64,000 bases of DNA from Seiridium cupressi (Eukaryota; Ascomycota; Sordariomycetes; Amphisphaeriales; Sporocadaceae): assembly GCA_036674765.1 (NCBI GenBank), contig JARVKI010000103.1, positions 1-64,000 on the forward strand, in the 5' to 3' direction. This document shows, piece after piece, positions 42,901-54,229 of this stretch. Under the pieces are notes generated by a model that did not search any database, was not told where the DNA came from, and was given only the letters and a program-made list of their open reading frames with translations. The stretch's first letter is position 1. The number at the start of each line of letters is the position of its first letter. A program made the position numbers and the translations under genes.

Positions 42901-44195
42901 ACCCATTGCCACTGTCACTGGGGGATCCAATCCAAATAATGGAGGTTCCAACCCATCCGGTGCTGGCTCGCCAATTGTCACCGTCCCTGGAGGCTCTAAC
43001 CCATCATTCGCAGGTCCATCAGGTGTTCCTGTCACTGTCCCTGCCGGCTCTAACCCATCAAATGCAGGCCCTTCAGGCGTTCCTGTTCCCGTGACTGGAG
43101 GATCAAACCCATCTGGTGAGTCTACACCTTGCACTACTTCCTCCTCTGCCATCCAGACATCTAGTGCTGCACCCTTTGATACCACCTCGACTCGCGCTCC
43201 ACAATTCACCATTCCGTCTAGTGGATGGAATGCTACTGTGTCAATGACAGCGTCCAGCACCGGCCGAGTTCCCACGACAACAATGCCAGCACCAACCGCA
43301 TCGCCACTCGCGACCACCATTCCTAGTGACTGCCCCTCTTTGACCTCTACTATGATCTCCAGCTCCATGATTACATGGTGCGCGACGTTGGGTGCAACTT
43401 CAACCATCAACTTTGGCCCGGCGACACCTGCTCCTGTTCGTCGTCACACTAACGCGAATCTCCCAGTTGTACCTACATCTCCTGGTGGCTACCAATGGGG
43501 CGGCCAGAAAGCCGAGGCATGCGGCAATGCTGCTGATAGCGGGAACTTCACCTTCAAAGTTTGTTCGTCCTCTTCTTTCACTCTGCCATTGCTAACTTGT
43601 CAAGATGGACGATCTTCCTGTTCCTCCTGTCAGGTCTGGTGATGCTGGCCCAGTCCCAATGTTCAGCCCTTATCACCGCTTCTGGTTCACCTCTCCTTTC
43701 AAGGTCGCTTCATCAGATGGTCGCTTCCAACCATCGTCTGGAAAGTCGATGCTTCAGTTCACTCCAAGCAGTGACTCTGCCGGTCAGCAAGCGCGCTTCG
43801 GCAACGACCCTGATCATCCAACTGACTGCTTCTCCTTCAACCTTTATGGAGCTCATGTCGGCTGTGACTCGGATCGAGACGATTGTGTCTTCACCTTCAC
43901 TGGCATGACATTCGACAACAAGTCCAAGAAAGAGGAGAAGCTTCTCTCTCATGTTGTCCAGATACCTACCTGTCACCAAACCAAGGACTGCCAACTTCAG
44001 CACATTTCAGTCGATGGTTTCAAGGGGCTTTCATCCGTTGTTGTTGATGTCAAGGCTGGCGACGAGCAGCGAACTTGGTGGGCTGATGATGTTGAGCTCG
44101 GATGGGCGGACAATACCTGCGACAAGGCCCAGTGCCGAGCCAAGATGCGCGACACAATCCTCACCAAGACATCGGGCCGACGATGGATTGCTTGA
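39935..44195 (+). CDS. Large secreted Gly/Asn/Pro/Ser-rich repetitive wall protein
   Basis: Exons 39935-43558 and 43605-44195 encode 1404 aa. The intron (43559-43604: GTTTGT, GCTAAC, AAG) joins GNFTFK to MDDLPVPPV in phase. After a signal peptide (ALLGFNLAALLHAAAAQ) come about 1000 residues of Gly-Asn-Pro-Ser repeats (GNPNGPNGSGG types, locally collagen-like). These are punctuated by many short beta-type TVTVP or ITVTVP blocks and by three STPC sites (one Cys each). Near residues 905-965 heptads of the form GSGSGNP are in tandem. A Thr/Ser-rich segment and a globular C-terminal domain of about 220 residues follow, with conserved Cys and Trp (YHRFWFTSPFKV, GDEQRTWWADDVELGWADNTC). No GPI site is seen. 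It is predicted secreted, cell-wall or matrix associated. Confidence 0.85.
42661..42822 (+). repeat. 21-bp minisatellite inside the wall-protein gene
   Basis: About seven to eight tandem 21-base units encode heptads GSGSGNP, drifting to GSGAGSP and GNGSGSP at the 3' end. The unit length keeps the frame, so copy number can vary without breaking the protein. Confidence 0.8.
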
Positions 44196-45999
44196 GTCTC
44201 TCTCTCTCTCTACCTACTGGAGTCTGTTTGTGGGACGGTGTCTGTTTGATTTGCACATACTGCGATTTTGCTCACCATGTTGTTGATGGTTCTAATACGC
44301 ACGATGTTGCTTTGAGAGTGTAATGGAGAAGGAACTGGTGCAAATGGCACTGTAAATTTTGGCATCTAATCAAACCCTCACTATCACGTAGATAGTTGGA
44401 GCTACCTATGTAGCCTCAACATGTTCAACATATCCATAACTCTACAATGCTTCATTGTTTCGCGTGAAGACTACTACGGTGAACACAGTGATTGAGTCGT
44501 CATTAGTATCAACATGAAGTCTCTGAAGATGAGCTGCAGCCGACACTGCGAAGCCTGTATGTAGGGTTTACGTTGGTGCTGGTAGATATGACCCAAGTAT
44601 TGCATGGCAGAGTGGTCGAATTTCAAAGGGCTGTATTGCGAAACACATATTTTTTTCTTTAATTTAATTCTACTTTTTATTATGTCAGCGCAGCTATCTA
44701 GGTTGACGTTTTGACACCACATGAAAGAGATTCACTTTGAAGGTTGCTCACGCCGATTAATACCCTCGGCTATGATTTTACGTGCCTTGCGGCCGTGGAT
44801 TCAGTGTGCATAGGACAGGCATCCGAATGCGTAGAGAGCAGTTTGACATCTGGTGAATTGTAGCTAAATCGTGTCTGTGTTGCTTTGAAATTCATATTGC
44901 CGGTCTGGGAGGCAGCTTCGATGGCTGTGGCTTTATGGCCTACTTTGGGAAAGACTGGCCCTCGATGGAGCTTGTGATCCTAAAGCCGTGTAAATCTTGT
45001 AATCGCAAGATGTTTCGCCTTTGAGGACTGAAGGGATGACTTTCCAGGGATTCTAGAGCCAATGGGTTCATGATGTGCACTACGATGTGCTCTCCGCTCT
45101 TTGATATTCAGACCTTGATGATTGTTTTACCGAGTCGTAGGTACGTATATAGGTATGCGGTCGTATCAGTAGCTGTTCGACCGCGAAATTAGAAGATCTC
45201 TCCATTCCCTAGGCGCTTAATGGCGTTGACACTGAATAAGTCTCCGGGGGCATTAGAACAGAAGAGTTGTCTAGCTAGTCGAATCATGCAACTTTGGAAA
45301 TGTTCGTTTCGTTTCAACGAAAGCAGATAGGGTCGTCTCTCCCAAGCTCTTTCGGGTCCCACTAACGGAGCCTCTTAGTGCTCCATGCGGACTCATCTCG
45401 ACGATCAAATCAAATCATTCTCTTCTGAGGCGGAACATCATGTCACACTATGATGGTTAGCATACAGCGAAGCTACCGAACACGATTGCCATGGCTACAA
45501 CAGACGGCGGCCCATGCAAGTGCTTTCTCCTCCCAAATAACTATTAAAATTTTCGAGAACTTAAAGATACATCAATTACTAAAACTGATGCTTATTCGAA
45601 TGGTATTAAAGGTGGCTAAGAGCTGAACAAGCAGAATGATTGGTCCAGGTACAGTATCTTGTTCTTACATTCTGTATTTACGACACTCAACTCTCCCGCG
45701 TCAGCAATATTTCTTTGATATTGATTTCTAGAAATAAATTCTGATAGAAAGCAAGTTCGAAAAGACGCTAAGGCCCGATCGTACCCCTTTGAAAGCGGGG
45801 CGATAATCATGACATCTTCGATTTTCAGCTTCCGCGCCCTATTCCATAAATTGGTTGTATCAAAGGCGAGTAACTTAACGTATATACACAACGTAGCATG
45901 TGCTCAGCTTATATCTAATTATCGTACCCTACCATTTTCAAAACTTCAAAATTTTCCCTTGTGTCACAGACATTCGATGATCAACTTTTATATCCCAAG
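44196..45999. other. 1.8-kb intergenic region
   Basis: Begins with a short CT repeat after the stop codon. Only small ORFs follow, and none is convincing. Confidence 0.5.
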
Positions 46000-46462
46000 A
46001 TGTCCTACCTTTCACCTGCGTTCAAGGCAATCAGCATCGTCTTTGCAATCTCCGCTGTGGTCACCGGTGCAGGAGCCATTGTAAATCCTGTTTGGTTCTA
46101 AAAAAATTTCGGCCTGCCACTAAACACAAGAATGTTGGACCCTAGCGGGAACCCCAACGAGCATGAGAACGCAGTCACGTCCAGTGCCGCAGCGATTTTG
46201 CACTCCCATCACAGTTTGACGAAGTCGTACATCTCGCTCATGGGAGTTCGACAGCTCGCAACGGGGATCATCCTTCTGACATTCGCTTTCCAACAAGTGG
46301 ACGGAGGTGGCTACCATCTTGGCTATCATCGGCATTGTAGTTGCTGGTGCTGATGGTGTTTACCTTTCGCGGGCCGGCGAGAGGAGACTCGGATAACTAC
46401 ATGCTATGCCTGGTGCAGTCATTGCCCTCCTCGCCTGCGGAGTTCTTTACTCGGAGTATTGA
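46000..46462 (+). pseudogene. DUF4267-like small membrane protein, broken
   Basis: The frame from the ATG at 46000 encodes a hydrophobic start (FKAISIVFAISAVVTGAGAI) and VNPVWF, then a TAA at 46099-46101. It continues in frame as KNFGLPL...KSYISLMGVRQLATGIILLTFAF. At about 46300 the frame shifts by one base and continues as WTEVATILAIIGIVVAGADG VYLSRAGERRLG. A second TAA (46394-46396) is followed by LHAMPGAVIALLACGVLY and a TGA at 46462. The arrangement of four hydrophobic segments with GVRQLATG, ADG and HAMPG matches fungal DUF4267 proteins, small membrane proteins of unknown function. Two stops and one frameshift make it a pseudogene. Confidence 0.75.
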
Positions 46463-47658
46463 CCACAGTGTATGTCAATGGCAGACAGCGAGTGCGACGC
46501 TCATTTGCAGAAGGCGTGAGCTGTGCTATTCTTACATCGATATATATTTATAGCTTACTCATGATAGCGGCCGGCGCCGCTTGGACAACAGTGCATGCCA
46601 TGAGAATGGATGTAACTTAGGGTTGAGATGATCTCGGACCTCAGTGAATGTACGATGAGCCGACAGCTTTTGACTCTCGCGGCGGAACGCTGTGGGGTTT
46701 GGGCTATTCATATCTTTTTCGCTACCTTCTCGTCTACTGTGGTATACTTATAGCTGTTGCTAAAGCTACATCCTATGCAATCTCAGGCCTTACTGCGTTT
46801 TTGATAGCCGTTAAAATGGAAGACCGCACCCGAGCGCACGAATGAATCAGCAGCACCATTCGGATAGGCGCGCTGATATCCTTACATGTATGTTTTGCCG
46901 ATCTAGTGCTGCATTAGTGGCCGAATTTAGCCTAGGGGATTCGATCCCTTATCATGACGCTCTGGTCACTTCGGCCTGTGCCGGGAATAAGACCCGCTTG
47001 GCTCTGCTCGCCCCAGGAAGAAACGGCTCTCGGTCAGAGTTAAACCGTGCAGCCGCTGTAATCTGTGGTCCGGGGAGAAGTGGATTACACGCGCCCTTCG
47101 CATTCAACAAAGCACAAACCTTGCACGAGGTCGGTGGACGGTTTCACGGCGCATCAATGCGAGTTTGATAGGTTGATACGGGATAAGCTAGGATCAATAT
47201 GTCCTGCCATATAATACCAGGTGTGGGATTCATTGGTTCTTGCGAGCGTTCACGTGGTTTTTTTTTTTCTGCAAACATCCAAGTACGCGACACTCAAGGG
47301 AAAACAATGCTAGGACGATAAATGAACTGATGAGTAATGAGTAATCATGCTTGTATTACCAATTCACCGGCCGTTTCATTTCCCCTAGATCTGCACCCCG
47401 CCTAGGGAATATCCACTTCCACAGTCCAAGATGCGTCGATGGTCCTCCGATGCGGAGCATAGATGCCGGGAGCAGGGGTGCCTGTCCCGCTACTATTTGA
47501 AATGATTAAACGTCACGAGAGCCGCCATTTCTTATTCGAACTTCTACCCCATACATTTACTGCACGACTCTTTGACGACTCTTGCCAATAGCCTCGGCTC
47601 GATCACAAGCCACTGCTACGGATATAACCGCGGGGAATAACCCTGTTGGCAGCAAGCC
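46463..47658. other. 1.2-kb intergenic region
   Basis: Contains a short T-run near 47256. ORFs at 46648-46845 and 46842-47168 have no recognised domain. Nothing else seen. Confidence 0.45.
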
Positions 47659-49261
47659 ATGACGTCTCGTTCGTCGTCGGACCCTGTAGAAGCCGAAATG
47701 CCAGTTGATGTTGAGAAGCGGGACGATCGCATAGAATCTGCTAGCGATGGCCCGTCTGGAAGCGATAATGAGGACAGTAACAAGCAGGACGAGGTGATAG
47801 ACACGAGCGAGAAGTGGGCGGCAGCGCCCGAGGCGGAGGTGTTGAACACGGAGGCCGAAGGTATGGGCGGCACAGTTGCTCGGGTCTTGAGTCGAATATC
47901 CACAAATGCGAGCTGGAATCCGGGACCGCCACCCGACGGTGGTGGCGCGGCGTGGTTGTGTGGTAGGGTCCCCTGTCTTGTGGTAGCCCTGGATCAATCA
48001 TCAACTAACGGTATGTGATAAGCACTATGCGGTCATCTTGTGATCGCGAATACCTGGGGATTCATCAACAGCTTCGGTGTGTTCCAGAGCTATTACACTA
48101 CGCTCCTCGGACGACCACCTTCGGATGTCTCCTGGATCGGGTCTTTGCAGATTTTCCTGACCTTTTTCATTGGAACTTTCACGGGCAGGCTTACTGACGC
48201 TGGGTTCTTCCGCCCGATACTTCTACTCGGCACCGCTTTCGTGACGATCGGCATCTTCACCACCTCTGCCGCTACGCAGTACTGGCAATTCATACTCAGC
48301 CAGGGAATATGCATGGGACTCGGCAACGGCTTCCTGTTTTGCCCCGCGATATCAGTCGTCTCGACATACTTTGAGAAGAAGCGCTCTTTCGCCCTTGGTA
48401 TTACAGCAGCGGGCTCGGTGACTGGTGGCCTTGTCTTTCCTGCTATGGCTAGGCAGTTGCTGCCAACGGCTGGCTTTGGTTGGGCAGTTCGTAGTATCGG
48501 ATTCGTCCAAGTCGCTACGCTGCTCTTCACCAACGTCTTCATGAAGTCTCGATTGCCGCCTCGCAGGACGGGTAGCCTCGTCGAATGGGGCGCTTTCAAG
48601 GAGCCCGAATATTTGTTTTACGCATTGGGCATGTTTTTCGTACGTACATGAACTCTGCTTGTCTTTCGTATCCGCGATCGAGCTGACATTGAGCCACCTA
48701 TAGAACTTCTGGGCCGTCTACTTCGGCTTCTACTACCTCGCTGCTTACAGCCGCACCGCCATAACTCCGGCTCTTTCGTACACAGACTCGCTCAACGTAC
48801 TCCTCATCGCAAACGGTATTGGCGTTTTCGGTCGCATTTTGCCAAACTTCTGGGCCGACACAGTGGGGCCCTTGAATCTAATGATCCCGACCTGCCTCAT
48901 CACAGGCATTGCGCTACTGTCCTGGATCGCCGTCCGGACTCCTGGCCAGCTCTACGCCTGGACCATCTTCTATGGTATCGCCGCCGGAGGCATTCAATCG
49001 CTCTTCCCGGCCGGGCTGTCCAGTCTCACCACTGATCTGCGCAAGAGAGGGACACGGATGGGTATGACGTTCACGATTGTGAGCTTTGCAGTCTTAACGG
49101 GCAACCCTATTGCCGGCGCCATTATCACGGCCGAGGGTGGTGGCTATGTTGGCGCCCAGGTATTCACCGGCGTTAGTATACTGGTGGGCATGAGTTTCAT
49201 CTTCGCGGCGAGGTACGCCAGGCAGAGGAAGACGGGGAGCGGGTGGAAGATGAAGATGTAG
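47659..49261 (+). CDS. Monocarboxylate-type MFS transporter
   Basis: Exons 47659-47962, 48023-48639 and 48704-49261 encode 492 aa. The introns (47963-48022: GTAGGG, ACTAACG, AAG; 48640-48703: GTACGT, CTGAC, TAG) restore the family sequence in phase. After an acidic cytosolic N-terminus of about 85 residues comes the signature PPPDGGGAAWLCALCGHLVI, then NTWGFINSFGVFQSYY, GRPPSDVSWIGSLQIFL, YFEKKRSFALGITAAGSVTGG and a second half with NGIGVFGRILPNFWAD and FPAGLSSLTTDLRKRGTRMGM. These are hallmarks of the fungal MCT-like (MCH) branch of the major facilitator superfamily, with twelve membrane helices. The natural solute in fungi is mostly unknown (monocarboxylates, riboflavin and others). Plasma membrane or vacuole. 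Intact. Confidence 0.9.
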
Positions 49262-49707
49262 GGCCTCAGTTGGCCTAGGTAGAGGTTATTATTAACCATT
49301 CCATATAGAAACAATGGCTTTACATATATTTGGGTTGCATCGTCATGTTGCGATGCGATATTTGAGCTCGTGTGGGGGAATATCTCCGTCATTGGACACA
49401 AGCACTAGACATTGTAAGAGATCCTTTGCGCAGGAATATCTTAATAACATATGCCCATCTACAAAATATCATCACTCATGGCCACGTGTATGATATATGT
49501 GAAACAGCGAAAGTGAAGATTACTACTAGCGGTAGAGCCCTCAACTACAGATTCATGTCACGTGTGGTATTGTAGGTACTCCTCGCCACGACGCCCTCGC
49601 TTACCCACCGGCTGCCACTATCCATACTATCTCCCGGGGGCAGATCCAAGGCTTTTCGTGTCGGCCCTTAGAAGAAAAAGGTTTTTCAACCGTAGACCTG
49701 TACGCAT
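49262..49707. other. Intergenic
   Basis: No gene or clear signal seen. Confidence 0.5.
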
Positions 49708-50780
49708 CTAAGGGCCATCTTGCGTCTTGTGCCAGTGACAAAATCCTTGGAACCCAATAGTTTTTAACCACGTTAGGCGAGCTTTGAAGATAGCGAAATA
49801 GGGACTAAATTGTGCCCCAACTTGAGATGTTAGGAAGTCGGACATTTCGCGCGTACGCCGAGAATCTGCCACTGTTCGTTGGGGAAATTTAATTCGTCCC
49901 AGGAAATTTGGCTCAAGAAGGCACCGACAGCGACTATTGAGTCGCCTCACAATCTGCTCACAGCGGGTTTGAAGGGCCTGTCGGTTCGGGTCATAGAAGC
50001 TTGCGGCACATCCATAACCTTCGCAGCCGTCTTCGTCATCCTGGAAGCTGTATACGATAGGATCTATAGGTTCGTTCGCCACCAGGGTAGTTTGCAGAGC
50101 CTCGGCCATCTTCTGGCGATAGAATGGCGGCAACGGGTCCAGAATCTGCTTGAGGAAGGGTTCTAGGTCGGTAGGAGCCCTCCAACCTTCTACACAAATC
50201 TACAAAGCTTTCGTCATTTGTCAAGCCTTCTCTCAGAATTTCGTGACTATAAAGACCCAAAGAAAAACCCCTTGGGCTTTTTCAGCAATACTCTGAGCTA
50301 GTGATTCGGCTTGATCTAATCTGGACCCGAGAAACTTCCAACAAGGGTGTTGATGCAGCCGGTTGTTAGCGTACTGGAGTATATCATTTCCCGTGAGCTC
50401 GTGAGTATACATCTTCTGCTGCGGGTGCTGCCCAAAAGCATCCTCAAATACATTCCAGGGTCGACTTGACAAACATAGTTTCATGTTCGGGGTGTTGATT
50501 AGTGAGACTAGGGCTTCGCAGAACTCCATATGGTCGCCCCCAACCTCATGGAGACCATCAATAAAGAAGCAGAAATTGTGCGTGACTGTAGGCTGAACAG
50601 AAAGTGCACTTAGCGTGGCTCGAAGTTCCGGTATGCTCCAAGAGGAGTAATGTTCGAGATTCGTACGGCCAATCGGTCCTCGCAGGCAAATTCGACCAAA
50701 TCAGGGCAATGCCGGAATATATCGTATAGGAGGCTTTGCAGGAGCTCTTGTTGGGACTTCTGCATGCTTAATCCCTAGCT
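49708..50780 (-). pseudogene. NACHT/NLR-type protein relic
   Basis: Read from 50780 downwards, pieces of one fungal NACHT protein appear in order but in different frames: MQKSQQELLQSLLYDIFRHC, then WSIPELRATLSALSVQPTVT and HNFCFFIDGLHEVGG (Walker-B-like). Next come MEFCEALVSLINTPNMKLCL, SSRPWNVFEDAFG, the LTGNDILQYANNRL region and AQGVFLWVFIVTK. The last pieces are LREGLTNDESFVDLC, DLEPFLKQIL and PPFYRQKMAEAL. The C-terminal part has a degraded FPQRTVADSRRTREMSDFL motif. At least three frame changes (near 50650, 50235 and 50180) and stops are present. The Walker A segment and everything N-terminal to it are missing. Such proteins act in non-self recognition and programmed cell death in fungi. 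This one is dead. Confidence 0.82.
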
Positions 50781-51584
50781 CTAGGGTTAGTGACTTGCAA
50801 CCACCAAAGTGCCAGAGCCAGACCACCGAGTTAATTCAGCCCCTGTTTCCGACATTTGCAGGCCATGTAGGACTTGGCGCTTGGGCACGCATTCTGCAGT
50901 CGGGCGCCAATCATGGAGGGCTGACCACAGTAGCACTGCCACCGCCACCTGGCATTTTTCTTAATGGTGGGCATTACTTAGAAGAAGAAATCGTTTTGTC
51001 TACGATTCCATTTCGCTACGCGCCCCGCGTCTTTCTTTTCGTAGGCGCAAGTAAATTCAGGAAATCATCTCAACAATGTTGTCATTATGAGGGCAAGCAG
51101 TGAAGCTAGCCAAGCATAATGGTTCGGAATCAACCTACCGACAGCGCGGAAGCTGAGGGAGACGGTGTTCAGGGCTTTTACCCCTCTGCACTTACAGGCT
51201 TGAACAACCCTGCCGGAGTGCTCTCGAGCCATAGGTATACATCTCATGCGTGTAGAACGCAAACTGTTTCAAAGGTGCGTCAATTGGCTTGTGCACGACT
51301 CAGCCCATGCCACTGAATTGCTGGATTCACCCTGAGAGGTAGGTGGCACGGGTCATTTTTGCACTTTTAAGACATTCTACGTTCTGCACACTGGTAGCAT
51401 GACAAGGCGGAGCCGATGTATGAGTGACACTGTAACTAAGCACGAATATGATTGGAAGCTGCCGCATAAAAGCTGTGGGGATCAAATATCTTGACTGCCC
51501 AGCCACCTTAATCGAGACAAAGGTAACGACGACGTGCCACTATCGCCGTGGTGGCGAACTAAAAGTGGATATTGTTTTGGTATC
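50781..51584. other. Intergenic
   Basis: No further NACHT sequence and no other gene recognised. Confidence 0.45.
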
Positions 51585-52205
51585 ATGCTTCTTTTTTGTA
51601 AAATAAGAGATGCTTGCGAAAGCTTTGCCAAGATGTCACCGAGTTCAAATGGTCAGATTCAGGGCGAGTACTCTTGCACTTCAAACAATGACGCGGCCGA
51701 CAACTACACAACTTCCACTGGATCTACCACAAGCGGTAACGACGGAACTGGCGGCGACTCCGGCGGTACCGTGGGAGGAACCAACAACAACACTTCTAAT
51801 ACCGACCAGAGTATATCACCGCCGGCTGGGCTGAGCATTGGCGCCCAAGCTGGCATCGGTGTTGGCGTAGGCGTGCCTGCTCTTGCAGCTATCTGTGGCG
51901 CTATTTTCTGGTTTTGCTCGAAGCGAAACAAGAATAACAACCAGGTTAAGGAGCCGTCCGACATAGGGTCGACCAATTTGCCGACAGGTGAAAAGCCGGA
52001 ACTTCATGGACATTCGATTGGCCCTGTGTTTGTGCGGCAAGAAATGGACGGTGACGGACTGCATGAGCTACATGAATCATGAAAGCCTGGCGAGCTATCT
52101 GCCCATGAAGGAGATAGATCACTGGAGGCTGAGCGAGGTGAATATGAGGCACGGGCCGGTGCAACAGGCCTTAGTGAGCTACCAAGTGTGCCTTCTCAAC
52201 GCTAG
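51585..52205 (+). pseudogene. Single-pass membrane protein with Ser/Thr ectodomain, internal TGA
   Basis: From the ATG at 51585 the frame encodes a short Cys-containing part (YSCTSN), a Thr/Ser/Gly-rich stretch (about residues 45-85), then one membrane segment (AGIGVGVGVPALAAICGAIFWF), a basic stop-transfer (CSKRNK) and a polar tail. A TGA at 52080-52082 ends the ORF. The same frame then continues for 40 codons with the same polar composition (GDRSLEAERGEYEARAG...) to a TAG at 52205, so the tail seems cut by a nonsense change. The layout matches fungal Mid2-like sensors or Cys-rich wall proteins with one helix. The N-terminus has no good signal peptide, so the 5' end may also be damaged. Expressed-but-truncated is an alternative. 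Confidence 0.55.
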
Positions 52206-52667
52206 GCGCGAAGCTGGGTTCAAATGCATTACTCTTTCATCGACAAGCCCCGAACCATGTGCTTGAATCTGCTGGCGGCAGCAAATTACGCTGCTGGTGT
52301 AGTCGGCATTCATGCCTGCTCCGCCGGGTCCAAACTCGACTGTCACGATATTCATCAACGCATATGCCCATGTCAGCAGTGGGGTACAGTGTACATCTCA
52401 CACGCTACTAGTGGCGTATGCTTCCTTGGCTGTATTCAGAAACGTGTATGTGTCACGATCAAACAATCGAGGGGTAACTATTGACCCTTTACTAGGTAAT
52501 AATGCAGTTAAGAACCAATTAAGTCGTCTGAGTGGAAGATAGTCGTGTACTCCAAGCCAAGCCTAAAGTGGACGATAACAACTCCCAGCAGTCATTGTTG
52601 CTAACATGGGCAGCACCCCAACTTCCATCGAAATGTTCTAAACCACCTGTGAAATAATTTCTAGCCT
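52206..52667. other. Intergenic
   Basis: No gene or notable signal seen. Confidence 0.5.
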
Positions 52668-53258
52668 CTACCAGGAACAGCTTTTACCAATCTCCATCGA
52701 TGTGATGAACTGGCCAATTTCTCCATCCCTCTCGCCTCTAATAGCCTCTAGGATTCTCTGCGCGCTCGTGTCCGTGCTCTTGGCCCCTTTGTTAGCCATT
52801 CCGCCGTTCTTGCCTGCCTCGCCCTTCAGTTTCGTCACGACATAGCCTTGGCAAAACGACAACACCTTAGGTGAGTTGTCCCATTCCCTGTAATTCCGCA
52901 ACCGGTTTGCCGACACCATGTTCTGGGCGGTCTTACTGACGCGATAGCTGTCTGTCCCGCGGACACAATTTCCGGGATTTGGGTGATCTAACCGAAGACC
53001 GAGGGAGCCTACCCTTGGCGATATGTTCATGATGTGTGGATTCTTGCGTGCCTGAAGCAGGCCTTCCAAGGCCTGCGTCAGGAGCGAAGGGCCGCAAACA
53101 TTCGTGTCGAATAAGCTGTGCATGTTCTGACGAGTTATATGGGTTTCGTCAGAGATAAACGCAGCGTTATTGATCAGAACGTCAACGATGCCAAAGTTTG
53201 ATGTGAGCTTCTTGACAGCTGCTTCGATCGACCCGTCCAAGGTCTCACACAGTCAACG
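52668..53258 (-). pseudogene. Short-chain dehydrogenase lacking its N-terminus
   Basis: The frame is open from about 53252 to 52668 and encodes the C-terminal two thirds of an SDR: IVDVLINNAAFISDE (NNAG-type motif), FDTNVCGPSLLTQAL, IMNISPRVGSLG and the catalytic YRVSK. The N-terminal Rossmann strand with its GxxxGxG motif is absent. Directly upstream a TGA (+ 53253-53255) closes the frame, and six bases further the intact plus-strand SDR starts (53259). The gene is thus cut at the point where it meets its neighbour. Without the cofactor site it cannot be active. Confidence 0.75.
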
Positions 53259-54229
53259 ATGACAGACCAACTTGTCGTAGTCATCACCGGCGCCGGCAGG
53301 GGTATGTCGAGACTCTTCACTCCGAGACTGCCAAGCTGGAATACTGACCTCCGCAGGTGTCGGGAATGCCTTGGCCCGTGCCTATGTCGCGCGACCGCAT
53401 TGCACAGTCGTAGGGACCATGCGCGACGATGCTTCCCCCGGAGTGGCGGACCTGAAGGCAACACCCAAAGGCGACGGGTCTCGATTGCTATTGGTAAAGC
53501 TCGAAAGTTCCACGCCGTCGGATGCAAGCAGTGTGGTAAAAGAGATGGAGGCCGCCGGTATCGATCACATAGACGTCCTGATCCCCAATGCTGGCGTGAG
53601 CCCTCCACTGGAGAGCCTCGAAACGGTTGATCCTGCAGTCGTCGCGAGCACGTTCAACGTCAACGCCTTAGGCCCCTTGACTTTATACCAGGCGTGTCAT
53701 CCGCTGCTTGCCAAGTCGAGCAACGCCAAGTTCATGCCCATAAGCAGCGCCGCTGGTAGTATCGGTGGAATGGAGCATGGCCGTACTTTTGTCGCACCAT
53801 CCTACTGCATCTCCAAGGCAGCTCTGAACTGGATTACACTGTACGGCCTTCCGCAAGATCAACCGCAAACAGATGAAGCAAATGGCTAATAAATGTCATA
53901 CAGAGCAGCGCATTGCAGCAACGAGTGGCTTACGGCTGTTGCCATCAACTCAGGGTAAGGCTTTCGGAATTCAAAGAAGAGTCGTCACTTACAAATCACA
54001 GTTTGATTGCTACAGATATGGGAAACAAGACGGCCAAGTATCTGGGCTTGGAAAAGGCGCCTTGGACAGCAGAACAAAGTGCCGAAAAGATCATGACCCT
54101 TGTAAGTTGTAGCATAATTATTATGATTGTCTCACTATTGACTGATTGACTTAGATTGACGGTAGTAGCCGTGAGAAACATTCTGGGAAATTTTTAGATG
54201 CCATAAGCGGCAAGGAATACCCATGGTAA
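53259..54229 (+). CDS. Short-chain dehydrogenase/reductase, five exons
   Basis: Exons 53259-53301, 53357-53840, 53904-53954, 54002-54101 and 54155-54229 encode 250 aa. All four introns (53302-53356, 53841-53903, 53955-54001, 54102-54154) keep phase. Features are VVVITGAGRGVGNALARAYV (GxxxGxG cofactor motif), HIDVLIPNAGVS (NAG motif with Pro in place of the first Asn), FNVNALGPLTLYQA, ISSAAGS and the catalytic YCISKAALNW. The C-terminal substrate region has INSGLIATDMGNKTA where NPG is usual. NAD(P)-dependent oxidoreduction of a small alcohol/ketone is expected. The substrate is unknown. Intact, cytosolic, head-to-head with a truncated SDR. Confidence 0.87.

Noticed and set aside
40039..43410. 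Long minus-strand and alternative-frame ORFs within the wall-protein gene
   Set aside because: They arise from the repetitive GGN/CCN composition; the plus-strand frame has signal peptide, intron and a conserved C-terminal domain.
46919..46960. A GATTCGATCC stretch resembling a tRNA T-arm
   Set aside because: No matching acceptor stem, D-arm or anticodon arm could be placed around it.
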